Below are positions 1 through 7,729 of a DNA stretch of 64,000 bases, in pieces. Numbering within the stretch: position 1 is the first letter of the stretch; every line of letters begins with the position of its first letter. Both the position numbers and the translations under genes were made by a program. The stretch covers positions 47,983-111,982 of the forward strand of contig NZ_JBAGBW010000003.1 in the NCBI RefSeq assembly GCF_039822205.1, read 5' to 3'. The stretch is from Thermodesulfobium sp. 4217-1. GTDB lineage: Bacteria; Thermodesulfobiota; Thermodesulfobiia; Thermodesulfobiales; Thermodesulfobiaceae. The notes beneath the pieces were generated by a model. That model did not search any database, had not been told where the DNA came from, and was given only the letters and a program-made list of their open reading frames with translations.

Positions 1-810
1 AAAAAGTTCTTTATTGTTCTTACTATAGCTTTAGCTATAGGTTTGGTTTTTTATCTTGTTAAAGGTAGAGTTGGAAGCGTTGATAAAGTTCAAAACAGTA
101 GTAAAACTGTTGAAAAAAATATTTCTGATGTTCAAAACAATAGTACATCTTCGAATACAAGCAACACAAAGGACAAGACAGATAGGAAAATTGATGAAAC
201 ATCTAAAACTTATAGTTCAAGATATGAGATTGATAGGGCAAAAGGCAAAACTGTCGTTCTAACCTTTGATGCAGGTGCGGACGGAAGCAGATTGCCAGAT
301 ATTTTAGATATTCTATCTGAAAATCATGTCAAAGCAACCTTTTTCCTTACAGGTCCGTTTTGTGAAAAATATCCGAATCTTGTTAGTATGATTACTAAGC
401 ATGGTTTTGAAGTTGGAAACCATTCTTATGCGCATCACGATATGACAAAAATGTCCGATGAGGCGATCAAAGAAGATATTTTAAAGGCCCAAAATATTAT
501 TATTGAAACTACTGGTCAGGATCCAAGGCCTTGGTTTAGACCACCTTATGGAGCACGAAACGATAGGGTGAGAGGGGTATTGAAATCTTTGGGATATGAG
601 ACAGTGTATTGGACTATTGACTCTCTTGATTGGGAGGATAATATGACTGTTGATAGAGAGAAAAAGAGAATATATAATAATTTAAAAGATGGGAGCATAA
701 TATTGCTTCATATTGGTAGCAAAACTACTCCTGTGATTCTTTCTGAGATGATAAAGTATTTTAAGAGTCAAAATTATAGAGTTACTGATTTATCTGGAGC
801 TCTGCGATGA
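1..810 (+). CDS. polysaccharide deacetylase, 5' end outside the window
   Basis: NodB-type (carbohydrate esterase 4) deacetylase, expected to remove acetyl groups from peptidoglycan or another GlcNAc polymer outside the membrane. The reading frame is open from base 1 and encodes a hydrophobic segment (KKFFIVLTIALAIGLVFYLV), so the gene starts upstream of the window and carries an N-terminal membrane anchor or signal; the TTG at 43 is not the true start. A Lys/Ser/Asn-rich linker follows. The catalytic domain has motif 1 as TFDAGAD rather than TFDDG, then HSYAHHD, RPPYGARND and LLHIG. The changed second Asp of motif 1 is seen in some Firmicutes members. uspA follows after 15 bases. Substrate unknown. 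Confidence 0.85.
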   Translation, partial: KKFFIVLTIALAIGLVFYLVKGRVGSVDKVQNSSKTVEKNISDVQNNSTSSNTSNTKDKTDRKIDETSKTYSSRYEIDRAKGKTVVLTFDAGADGSRLPDILDILSENHVKATFFLTGPFCEKYPNLVSMITKHGFEVGNHSYAHHDMTKMSDEAIKEDILKAQNIIIETTGQDPRPWFRPPYGARNDRVRGVLKSLGYETVYWTIDSLDWEDNMTVDREKKRIYNNLKDGSIILLHIGSKTTPVILSEMIKYFKSQNYRVTDLSGALR

Positions 811-825
811 ATAAGGAGGATAAAT

Positions 826-1284
826 ATGAAAATTCTTGTTGCTGTCGATGGTTCTAAATATTCTAGAGAGGCAGCACTTTGGGCAGTAAAGATAGCTAGG
901 AAAGAAGTTGAATATAAGATTATTGCAGTTTATGTAGAAAAGATACTTTCGAGAAACGATTATTCTTTATCAGATGAGGATCTTGATCTTAGAATCGATA
1001 AAAATGCAAAAAATGTGTTTGAAAAGTCTTTTGAAAACATAGAGCTTGATGGTATAAAAATTGAAACAAGAGTTGAAAAAGGCAGTCCCGCTTCGAAAAT
1101 TTTGGATATTTCTGATAAAGAAGATGTCGATTTAATAATTGTCGGCAGTAGGGGGAGATCTGGTGTAAGCCATTTCTTTCTGGGCTCTGTGTCTGACAAG
1201 GTTTTTACTTATTCTGTAAGGCCGGTGCTTGTCGCTAAGGTTAGAGAGATAGAGCCAATAATAGAAACGGTGGCTATAACTTAG
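826..1284 (+). CDS. universal stress protein, UspA family
   Basis: Small cytoplasmic stress protein of 152 residues, a single Usp domain. The N-terminus MKILVAVDGS is the family's first strand and nucleotide-contacting Asp. The C-terminal G-x2-G-x9-G-S motif (GSRG...GS) is intact, which indicates an ATP-binding member. The start is well supported by AAGGAGG just upstream of ATG 826. It lies 15 bases after the deacetylase, so the two are probably cotranscribed. Its 3' end overlaps the convergent PimA-like gene by 11 bases. The stress that induces it cannot be read from the sequence. Confidence 0.9.
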   Translation: MKILVAVDGSKYSREAALWAVKIARKEVEYKIIAVYVEKILSRNDYSLSDEDLDLRIDKNAKNVFEKSFENIELDGIKIETRVEKGSPASKILDISDKEDVDLIIVGSRGRSGVSHFFLGSVSDKVFTYSVRPVLVAKVREIEPIIETVAIT

Positions 1285-2374
1285 ATTTAAAGATACTTTC
1301 TGACTCTTTATAAAGTTCAATTAGCGATGATGTAATTTTTTCCCATGAAAAATTTATTGCATAAGGTCTTGCCTTTTTTTCTAAATCTACTCTTACGTCT
1401 TTATTTTTGATTAAATAGCATATCTTATTCGAAAGATCGATGTGGTCGTTTGGCTCTACTAATAATCCATATTGACCGTTTTTTAACAGGGTTCTGTAAC
1501 CAGTAATGTTCGATGCAATTACCGCAGTGCCACAAGAGAGCGCCTCTAAAATAGTCATACCAAAGCTTTCTCCTCCCAATGCTGGCGAACAAAATATCCA
1601 AGCTTTGGAATATTCTTTTGCAAGGTCTTCTTCGCTTAATTCTCCCAGAAATTTTATGCTTTCTAATTCTTGAAATTTACTAATTTTCTTTTCGGTAGAA
1701 TATCCTGCAATTCTGAGCTGGGCATCGGGAAAGTTTTTAGAAATTTTGTTCCATGATTTTAATATTACGTCAAGGCCTTTTCTTTTTTCAAGCCTACCTA
1801 CAAAAAGGACTGTAGGGTTCTGATATTTTTCACAGGGTGCAAATATATCAATATTGACTCCGTTTGGTACAATTTTGAAATCACCAGATATATATTGTTC
1901 GGCAAAATGCATTGACGCTTCGGATACAGCAATTTTGACAGCTACCTTGCTTGAAAATCTTTTTGATATTGGTTTAAACCATTCGAAAGGAAATGGGATA
2001 TCTGAGTAGGCATGAAACGTTCCCACTATAGGTTTGTTAAGTGCGAATACTGAAAAAAGAGATGGACCTGGTGCGAATGGTTCATGTATATGCCAAATAT
2101 CAAAACTTTCTTTAAGCAAGAGTATTTTTCCTAATGCGCCTGGAGTTGGGGCGAGCCTTGCTATTGAGCCATTTGTCATAAATGGAAGTGAACGCCCCAC
2201 TGTGTGAAATCTCGCGTGATCTATATTATATGCGAGTATTTTTCCTGGTTCAGCAGGCGCAATTATATGAGTTTCGATATTCTGCTTGTCGAAAAATTTT
2301 TGTAGAAAAAAGAGATGGGTGTTAACTCCACCTTTAAAGGAAAAAGAGTATGGACTAACAAGCGCTATTCTCAA
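1274..2374 (-). CDS. GT4 glycosyltransferase, PimA-like (phosphatidylinositol mannosyltransferase candidate)
   Basis: GT-B fold family 4 glycosyltransferase of 366 residues, predicted to act at the inner face of the membrane. The N-terminus MRIALVSPYSF, the GG-V-x-H loop, the NGSIARL segment, the HEP motif and PNGVN match actinobacterial PimA, which moves mannose from GDP-mannose to phosphatidylinositol. The C-terminal donor motif includes GGESFGMTILEA. The start is TTG at 2374, overlapping the TGA of the acyltransferase upstream (TTGA). It is the last gene of a run that also has inositol-1-phosphate synthase and PI-phosphate synthase, so I infer PI as acceptor. The sugar is not proven; a general GT4 role is the alternative. 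Confidence 0.75.
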   Translation of the reverse strand: MRIALVSPYSFSFKGGVNTHLFFLQKFFDKQNIETHIIAPAEPGKILAYNIDHARFHTVGRSLPFMTNGSIARLAPTPGALGKILLLKESFDIWHIHEPFAPGPSLFSVFALNKPIVGTFHAYSDIPFPFEWFKPISKRFSSKVAVKIAVSEASMHFAEQYISGDFKIVPNGVNIDIFAPCEKYQNPTVLFVGRLEKRKGLDVILKSWNKISKNFPDAQLRIAGYSTEKKISKFQELESIKFLGELSEEDLAKEYSKAWIFCSPALGGESFGMTILEALSCGTAVIASNITGYRTLLKNGQYGLLVEPNDHIDLSNKICYLIKNKDVRVDLEKKARPYAINFSWEKITSSLIELYKESESIFKSKL

Positions 2375-3237
2375 CTATAATCATCTCCAATCCAATTCGG
2401 TTGAAAGATAAACCATTGAGTTGGGCTAATTGTTACCAAGTTTTCTATATGTTTTATTATCAAATTTGTGATTTCTTCTTTTGAGCATTCAACATTGTAC
2501 TCTATTTCTTTAAAATATACTTGATATTTATTATTAGATTTATATAAAGCAGCTACAAAAAATTTTGGATTTGTTTTTTTAATCAAAATTGATGGGCCAT
2601 CATTGAATATGCACTCTCTGCCAAAGAAAGTGGTCTTAATTCCGTGGCTGGTTAGATTCCTATCGACCACAAGAGCTATTACATTGCCATTTCTTAACTC
2701 CTTTAATGACTTTATAGCAGTAGCTTTGTTAAGAGGTATTATTTCTAGTCCAACTTTCTTCCTAATTCTCTTGAAGAAGTTAAATAGCCAATTTGGTTTT
2801 ATGGATTCTACCACTGCAAATGCTTCTTTATTACATTCTCTTGCTGCAGAAGCTATCAAAAAGGACCCGAGATCCCAATTTCCAAAGTGTGCTGTAGTAA
2901 CTATTATCCCTTTGTCATTCGCTCTCTTAAAACACTCTTTGATGTTTGAATATGAAGCATCAAAATCATTTATAAAATATCTAATAAATTTAACCATAAA
3001 CGGTAAAAAAATTACTTCAAGATAATAAATTGAATAGTTATAAAAATTTTGGGCTACCATAGAATCTAGCTCTTTTTCGCTTAAGGATGGAAATTGTGAC
3101 TTAAACCTAAGCCTGGACATTTGGCACCCTTTTTTGTGAAGAGACATCATAATATGTGAAATTGGATGCGCTAAAAGATTTATAGTTTTAAGGATAAGAC
3201 TGCATAGAAAAATTTGAGCCCTTTCTTTATAGAGCAC
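2371..3237 (-). CDS. LpxL/HtrB-family acyltransferase, PatA-like
   Basis: Membrane-associated acyltransferase of the lipid A biosynthesis/PIM acyltransferase family, 288 residues. It has the catalytic H-x4-D motif as AHFGNWD near residue 117 and ends in the family's typical FQPNWIG segment. In Mycobacterium tuberculosis the PI-phosphate synthase, acyltransferase (PatA) and PimA genes are adjacent in that order, the same order as here. This favours acylation of a PI mannoside over a lipid A role, and no Lpx gene is in the window. Start is GTG at 3237 with only a weak ribosome-binding site. It overlaps the downstream glycosyltransferase by 4 bases. Confidence 0.8.
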   Translation of the reverse strand: MLYKERAQIFLCSLILKTINLLAHPISHIMMSLHKKGCQMSRLRFKSQFPSLSEKELDSMVAQNFYNYSIYYLEVIFLPFMVKFIRYFINDFDASYSNIKECFKRANDKGIIVTTAHFGNWDLGSFLIASAARECNKEAFAVVESIKPNWLFNFFKRIRKKVGLEIIPLNKATAIKSLKELRNGNVIALVVDRNLTSHGIKTTFFGRECIFNDGPSILIKKTNPKFFVAALYKSNNKYQVYFKEIEYNVECSKEEITNLIIKHIENLVTISPTQWFIFQPNWIGDDYS

Positions 3238-3292
3238 TATCTTACATTAACCTTAAATTAATTTGAAATTAAAAATTTTATAACTTTTCAAA

Positions 3293-3865
3293 CTATCTGT
3301 ATCCTTTAAATGCAATAAAAATCCTTTGAAAAGTTGTAAAAATTGATAGAGCTGTAAGTATTATAAGGCCCAGCAACAAATATCCTGATGCTAAAGATAC
3401 GATTAACAATATTAACCTCTCTGGTCTTTGCATAAGCCCACCTTTTATTGGGACGTTATCGCACTCAGATCTTGCTTTCGCATAAGAAATCATATATGAA
3501 AAGATCATTGCTAAAAAAGAAAAAATTATAATCAGGTTATTGTTATTTAGTATTCCATATATCGCTATAAAGGAGAAAATAAAGCCTTCTGAAAGCCTAT
3601 CGAGTGTAGAATCTAAAAACCCGCCAAATTTGGTTATTTTACCAGAGATTCTTGCTACTGCGCCGTCTAATGAATCAAAAGAAACAGCAATTAGTAAAAA
3701 TATTGCGCTAAATAGTCCTGGTAGAAAGATGATTGAGAGAGATGCTGCAAAAGTTAACAGAGTACAAAAAATAGTTAATGAATTTGGAGAAATATTCATT
3801 TTTGAAAGGAAGCTCGCTATGGGATAAATAATAGGTTTTACTAATTTTCTCTTATCTATTTCCAT
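3293..3865 (-). CDS. CDP-alcohol phosphatidyltransferase, phosphatidylinositol-phosphate synthase type
   Basis: Integral membrane enzyme of 190 residues with about six hydrophobic segments. It carries the complete signature D-x2-DG-x2-AR-x8-G-x3-D-x3-D (DSLDGAVAR ... DSTLDR). The region YAKAR followed by MQRPERL matches the inositol-phosphate-binding motif of actinobacterial PIP synthase (PgsA1) and archaeal archaetidylinositol-phosphate synthase, and is not typical of PGP synthase. Expected reaction: CDP-diacylglycerol plus inositol 1-phosphate gives PI phosphate. Inositol-1-phosphate synthase lies three genes upstream and would supply the substrate. The ATG start overlaps the PHP gene by 14 bases. 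I am confident of the family and fairly confident of the substrate. Confidence 0.85.
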   Translation of the reverse strand: MEIDKRKLVKPIIYPIASFLSKMNISPNSLTIFCTLLTFAASLSIIFLPGLFSAIFLLIAVSFDSLDGAVARISGKITKFGGFLDSTLDRLSEGFIFSFIAIYGILNNNNLIIIFSFLAMIFSYMISYAKARSECDNVPIKGGLMQRPERLILLIVSLASGYLLLGLIILTALSIFTTFQRIFIAFKGYR

Positions 3866-4586
3866 TTATTAACCTGCCACCTATTTTTTGTGCAATATTT
3901 TTAATGTCTGAGTTTAGCCTTGTTCTTGCAATTCTCAAATGTTCTTTTATGCTCCAAAATTCTCCACATGCTATAGTTTGTCTATTTATTATAGCTCTTT
4001 TTACGTCTTCAAGCGTTTTTACGTTGTCTGGAAACAGCGTATACGCACTTCCTATTGTGTCTAGTGTATGAGAATCGGTTCCTGCGAGTTCTGCTAAATT
4101 TAATGTCTTATTTAAATCTATCACCTTTTGTCTAATCACTCTGCCAGCAAGTGTAGGATTTATTATTTCTATTGCGTCTGGTTTCGGAAAGTTTTCTTTT
4201 TTAAATATATTTTTTATACAACGAAGTGGGATGCTGTATGTTAGGGGGCTCATTGGGTGGGGGAGAACTATTATTCCTCCTGATTCATAGGTTATTTCTA
4301 TAGTTTTGTAAAGGCTAGTGAATTTTCTAATATGCCTGTCTATAAAAAGGCATATTATATGGCCCTGGAGCGTAGTTACTTCGACTCCTGGAACGACAAT
4401 TATGCCATATTTTTCGCCTAATTCGGCTGCTTTTAGAGAGCCCTTTATGTTGTCGTGATCGGTTATGGCTATTATTTTAAGATCAGTATTTCTTGCTGCA
4501 TATTTTACAATCTCTTCTGGCGAAGCTATTCCATCACTAAAGCTGCTGTGTATGTGAAGGTCGCCTTTAATAAATTTTTTATCCAT
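3852..4586 (-). CDS. PHP-domain phosphoesterase (first of two)
   Basis: Metal-dependent phosphoesterase of the PHP family, 244 residues. Seen: N-terminal DLHIHSSFSDG, then ITDHDN, LPHPMSP and GTDSH, which together supply the usual His/Asp metal ligands. The family covers histidinol phosphatases, DNA polymerase subunits and small-molecule phosphatases such as TrpH. Here it sits between an acyltransferase and the PI-phosphate synthase, overlapping both neighbours (8 and 14 bases). A lipid or inositol phosphate substrate is therefore plausible, but that is inference from position. Start ATG at 4586. Confidence 0.85.
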   Translation of the reverse strand: MDKKFIKGDLHIHSSFSDGIASPEEIVKYAARNTDLKIIAITDHDNIKGSLKAAELGEKYGIIVVPGVEVTTLQGHIICLFIDRHIRKFTSLYKTIEITYESGGIIVLPHPMSPLTYSIPLRCIKNIFKKENFPKPDAIEIINPTLAGRVIRQKVIDLNKTLNLAELAGTDSHTLDTIGSAYTLFPDNVKTLEDVKRAIINRQTIACGEFWSIKEHLRIARTRLNSDIKNIAQKIGGRLINGNR

Positions 4587-5355
4587 TTTTTATCTCCATA
4601 GGCAGAAAGATGTACCACTGATTTGGGTACTTGATTACATATTTTTCGAAAGAGTTTGCCCATTCTTGCATAGCTATCCTGTAATCTTTCTTGGGTTCAA
4701 TATAATTTTCTATATAACAGTCAAAGTCAAATGGTTTTTTTCTGATTATAAAAACTGGTAAAATTGGGCAGTTTCTTGATGACGCTATTTGAAACGCTGC
4801 CTTTGGAAAAGAAACTTTGTGATTTAAAAAATCTACATATTCTGAAGGAAAATTTGATGATATATCGCTTAGCATACAAAGAGGACGATTTTGTTTAAGA
4901 GATGTTATTATTTCTCTTAAGCCATTTTTTGCAGGGATTACATCAAAGCCTATTCTTGAACGAATTAGCTTTATGATATAGCCGGCAAGTGGAAAGTCTA
5001 GATTGGCCACAACTTTGAGCTTTAAGTCTTTATGGTCAAGTAGACTTCCAATATCCCAATTGCCAATATGTGCCGTACTTACAATTGCCCCTCTTTGAAG
5101 TGAAAGCGCCTCATCAAGATATTCTAAATTTAAAAACCTCACGTTAAATTTTTTCTTGTTAAAAATTAACGTGATAACTTCGTATATATAGTCGCTAAAT
5201 GAAACAAGGGCTTCTTTGGCAAGTTGTTCTGGGTTTTGCTGACCTGATGCGCTGCTTATTAACTTATAATTGTCGAGTACGACTTCTCTTTTTTTCTTAT
5301 TGTCCCAGTAGATGCCAAAGATTACCCTTTTTATTAACTTTTTCAGTAAAGACAG
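4579..5355 (-). CDS. second LpxL/HtrB-family acyltransferase, probable CTG start
   Basis: Acyltransferase of about 258 residues with the catalytic H-x4-D motif AHIGNWD and the C-terminal WYIFLPME segment. Calling the first standard start (GTG 5142) gives only 187 residues and removes the family's N-terminal helices. The frame continues upstream with convincing family sequence (NPEQLAKEALVSFSDYI) and is open to 5368. No ATG, GTG or TTG lies there, but CTG at 5355 is 5 bases after AGGGAGA and follows the inositol-phosphate synthase stop by one base. I take that as the start. With the other acyltransferase it could place two acyl chains on a PI mannoside. Confidence 0.78.
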   Translation of the reverse strand: MSLLKKLIKRVIFGIYWDNKKKREVVLDNYKLISSASGQQNPEQLAKEALVSFSDYIYEVITLIFNKKKFNVRFLNLEYLDEALSLQRGAIVSTAHIGNWDIGSLLDHKDLKLKVVANLDFPLAGYIIKLIRSRIGFDVIPAKNGLREIITSLKQNRPLCMLSDISSNFPSEYVDFLNHKVSFPKAAFQIASSRNCPILPVFIIRKKPFDFDCYIENYIEPKKDYRIAMQEWANSFEKYVIKYPNQWYIFLPMEIKNG

Positions 5356-5356
5356 A

Positions 5357-6421
5357 TTATTCTCCCTTTATAAAATCTTCAAGCATTGCTCTTGCTTGGG
5401 TGTCTGGATATTGTACAGGTGGACTTTTCATCAAGTACGCACACGCGCTGACTATCGGGCCTCCCAATTTTCTATCTTTTGCCAATTTTACTAACCTTAC
5501 TGCATCGACTATTATTCCGGCAGAATTCGGAGAATCCCAAACTTCTAGCTTGCACTCAATATTTAATGGAACTTCACCAAAGGCTTTGCACTCTATTCTT
5601 ACGTATGCCCATTTTCTATCGTGTAGCCACGGAATATAATCTGATGGCCCTATATGTATATTTTCTTCTGACATTGGCTCTGGCATTAGAGAATTTACCG
5701 CATTGGTTTTGCTAATTTTTTTTGATTCCAATCTCTCTCTTTCGAGCATGTTCAAGAAGTCTAAATTGCCGCCAACATTAAGTTGGAATGTCCTCTCTAT
5801 CTCAAGTCCTCTATCAAGGCAAATTTGTGTAAGTGCTCTGTGCAGTATTGTGGCTCCCAATTGAGATTTTATGTCGTCGCCTATTATGGGCAAGTTTTTA
5901 TCCTTGAATTTTTTTGCCCATTCTTCTTTGCTTGCTATAAAAACTGGTATTGCGTTTATTACACCAAGATTTGCTTCTAACGCACAGTTCATATAGAATT
6001 CGGCGGCTTTTTGGCTGCCCACTGGTAAGTAATTTATCAACACATCTGCTTTTGCTTCTTTTAGAACTTTTACAACGTCGACAGGTTCTGCTTTTGATTC
6101 TATTATTGCTCTAGCTGCGTATTTTCCTATACCATCGTTGGTATGCCCTCGCATAACTGTTACGCCGAGATTTGGAACGTCATGGATTTTTATTGTGTTG
6201 TTTGGCTCTGCAAATATGGCCTCTGAGAGATCTTTGCCAACTTTTCTCTCATCAATATCAAAAGCAGCAACAAAACGAATGTTTTCTAATTTATATGGCC
6301 CTATCTCATCATGGATTAATCCTATAGGGTTTTTTTCTGAATTTCTATAAAATTCAACGCCCTGTACCAGAGATGAGGCGCAATTTCCAACCCCTACTAT
6401 TGCAACTCTTATTTCTTGCAT
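5357..6421 (-). CDS. ino1: myo-inositol-1-phosphate synthase
   Basis: Converts glucose 6-phosphate to inositol 1-phosphate with NAD as cofactor, in the cytoplasm. The 354-residue protein matches the shorter bacterial/archaeal type: Rossmann motif [12 protein letters not shown] at residues 11-22, [29 protein letters not shown] and [12 protein letters not shown]. Actinobacterial Ino1 has the same landmarks. It supplies the inositol phosphate for the PI-phosphate synthase gene three positions downstream. The ATG start overlaps the preceding PHP gene by 13 bases; its stop is followed one base later by the probable CTG start of the acyltransferase. Confidence 0.93.
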   Translation of the reverse strand: MQEIRVAIVGVGNCASSLVQGVEFYRNSEKNPIGLIHDEIGPYKLENIRFVAAFDIDERKVGKDLSEAIFAEPNNTIKIHDVPNLGVTVMRGHTNDGIGKYAARAIIESKAEPVDVVKVLKEAKADVLINYLPVGSQKAAEFYMNCALEANLGVINAIPVFIASKEEWAKKFKDKNLPIIGDDIKSQLGATILHRALTQICLDRGLEIERTFQLNVGGNLDFLNMLERERLESKKISKTNAVNSLMPEPMSEENIHIGPSDYIPWLHDRKWAYVRIECKAFGEVPLNIECKLEVWDSPNSAGIIVDAVRLVKLAKDRKLGGPIVSACAYLMKSPPVQYPDTQARAMLEDFIKGE

Positions 6422-7080
6422 TTTAAAACTCCTTTCTTTTTTTGAAAACTTGCTGATATTTTATAAAAAATATTTTCCACAAAAAAATATCTTCCAAAAA
6501 TTGTAGATTGGCTTAAGATTTTGACTAAATTGTCCCTACAAAAGTTTAAATCTGTTTCAACATAAGAATAAGTTCTACCAAATCCCTCTATCGAATGTGC
6601 ATCACTTCCTGCTGCGTCCACCTTTCTGTATTGACTCGCAAATCTCTTTGCAACAAAATTTTCATATGGTAATGATTTTGCATTAAACGATTCAATTATA
6701 TCAAATTGATCTATTAGTAGTTTCTTGGCATTACTTTTTAGGGCACTTCTAAAGACAGAAAATGGATGGGGTATATATACAAGCCCTCCCTGTTCCCTGA
6801 TTTGGTTGATGGTATCTTTTGCGCTTAAAAAAGGTTTAATTTCACTATGCAAAAAAAGCCCAATTATTTCTCCTTCTGAAGTAAGGATTTCTTCACCTAC
6901 TATGACTTCAATCTCTTTTATTTTCTTCTTTGCAAGTAGTGCTCCTTTTATTGTATTGTGGTCTGTGACAGCAATTACGTTTATGCCATTTAACAGCGCT
7001 TTTTTACGTAAATCTTCAATTGATATATTTGAATCCTTTGAAAAGTTAGTGTGAATATGCAAGTCAATTTTATATTTCAT
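6409..7080 (-). CDS. PHP-domain phosphoesterase (second of two)
   Basis: PHP-family metal-dependent phosphoesterase of 223 residues. Seen: [11 protein letters not shown] at the N-terminus, VTDHNT, IPHPFSV and GSDAH, supplying the His/Asp metal centre. It resembles the other PHP protein in this run (3852-4586) but is shorter. It overlaps nth by 4 bases at its start and ino1 by 13 bases at its end. Substrate unknown; an inositol- or lipid-phosphate role is possible from context only. Confidence 0.83.
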   Translation of the reverse strand: MKYKIDLHIHTNFSKDSNISIEDLRKKALLNGINVIAVTDHNTIKGALLAKKKIKEIEVIVGEEILTSEGEIIGLFLHSEIKPFLSAKDTINQIREQGGLVYIPHPFSVFRSALKSNAKKLLIDQFDIIESFNAKSLPYENFVAKRFASQYRKVDAAGSDAHSIEGFGRTYSYVETDLNFCRDNLVKILSQSTIFGRYFFVENIFYKISASFQKKKGVLKCKK

Positions 7081-7724
7081 TTATTTATTGATATGCCTAC
7101 CTTTGGGCAAATGTCATATAAAACGCATTCTGGACATTTGGGTTTTTTTGCGGTACATATCGTTCTTCCGTGTTGGTTTAGAAAATAAGAAAACTTAAAC
7201 CAATCTTTTTCTTCAACATTAGAGGCTATTTCTTTTTCAACAATTAATGGGTCATCCTTTTTGGAAAGGGACAATCTTACTGCCAGCCTTTTCACGTGTG
7301 TGTCAACAATTATAGCGCTTTTATTAAATACATAGCCTAAAATGGCATAGGCAGATTTCCTGCCTATGCCTGGAACTTTAATTAGATTGTCAAAGTCATT
7401 GGGCAAATTCCCCCCGAAATTTTCAAGTATAAATTTTGCTCCCTCTTTTAGAGACCTTGCTTTGTTGTGATAAAATCCAGTTGAATGGATTGCCTTTTCT
7501 AAACTATCTAACGAAATACTGTTTAAATCATCAAAATTTTTCAGGTATTGAAATAAGTCTTTTGTAACAAAATTTACCTTTTCATCGGTACATTGTGCAG
7601 ATAGAATTACAGATACATAGAACTCAAAAGGGCTATTAAAAATCAATTTACTTTTTATTTCTGGATAAAGCTTTTGAAGCCTGATTAATATTTCAGAATA
7701 AGTATTGCTATTATTTGAGATCAT
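7077..7724 (-). CDS. nth: endonuclease III
   Basis: Base-excision repair glycosylase/AP lyase that removes oxidised pyrimidines. The 215-residue protein has the helix-hairpin-helix motif (VPGIGRKSA), the catalytic Asp in VDTHVKRLA, and the C-terminal [4Fe-4S] motif C-x6-C-x2-C-x5-C (CTAKKPKCPECVLYDIC). The catalytic Lys falls in the HNKA segment. It starts with ATG 5 bases after the pnp stop and overlaps the next PHP gene by 4 bases, so it is part of the rpsO-pnp transcription run. Confidence 0.95.
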   Translation of the reverse strand: MISNNSNTYSEILIRLQKLYPEIKSKLIFNSPFEFYVSVILSAQCTDEKVNFVTKDLFQYLKNFDDLNSISLDSLEKAIHSTGFYHNKARSLKEGAKFILENFGGNLPNDFDNLIKVPGIGRKSAYAILGYVFNKSAIIVDTHVKRLAVRLSLSKKDDPLIVEKEIASNVEEKDWFKFSYFLNQHGRTICTAKKPKCPECVLYDICPKVGISINK

Positions 7725-7729
7725 TTTAG

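Noticed and set aside
43..810. TTG at 43 as the true start of the deacetylase
   Set aside because: The frame is open from base 1 and encodes a membrane segment; the gene is cut by the window edge.
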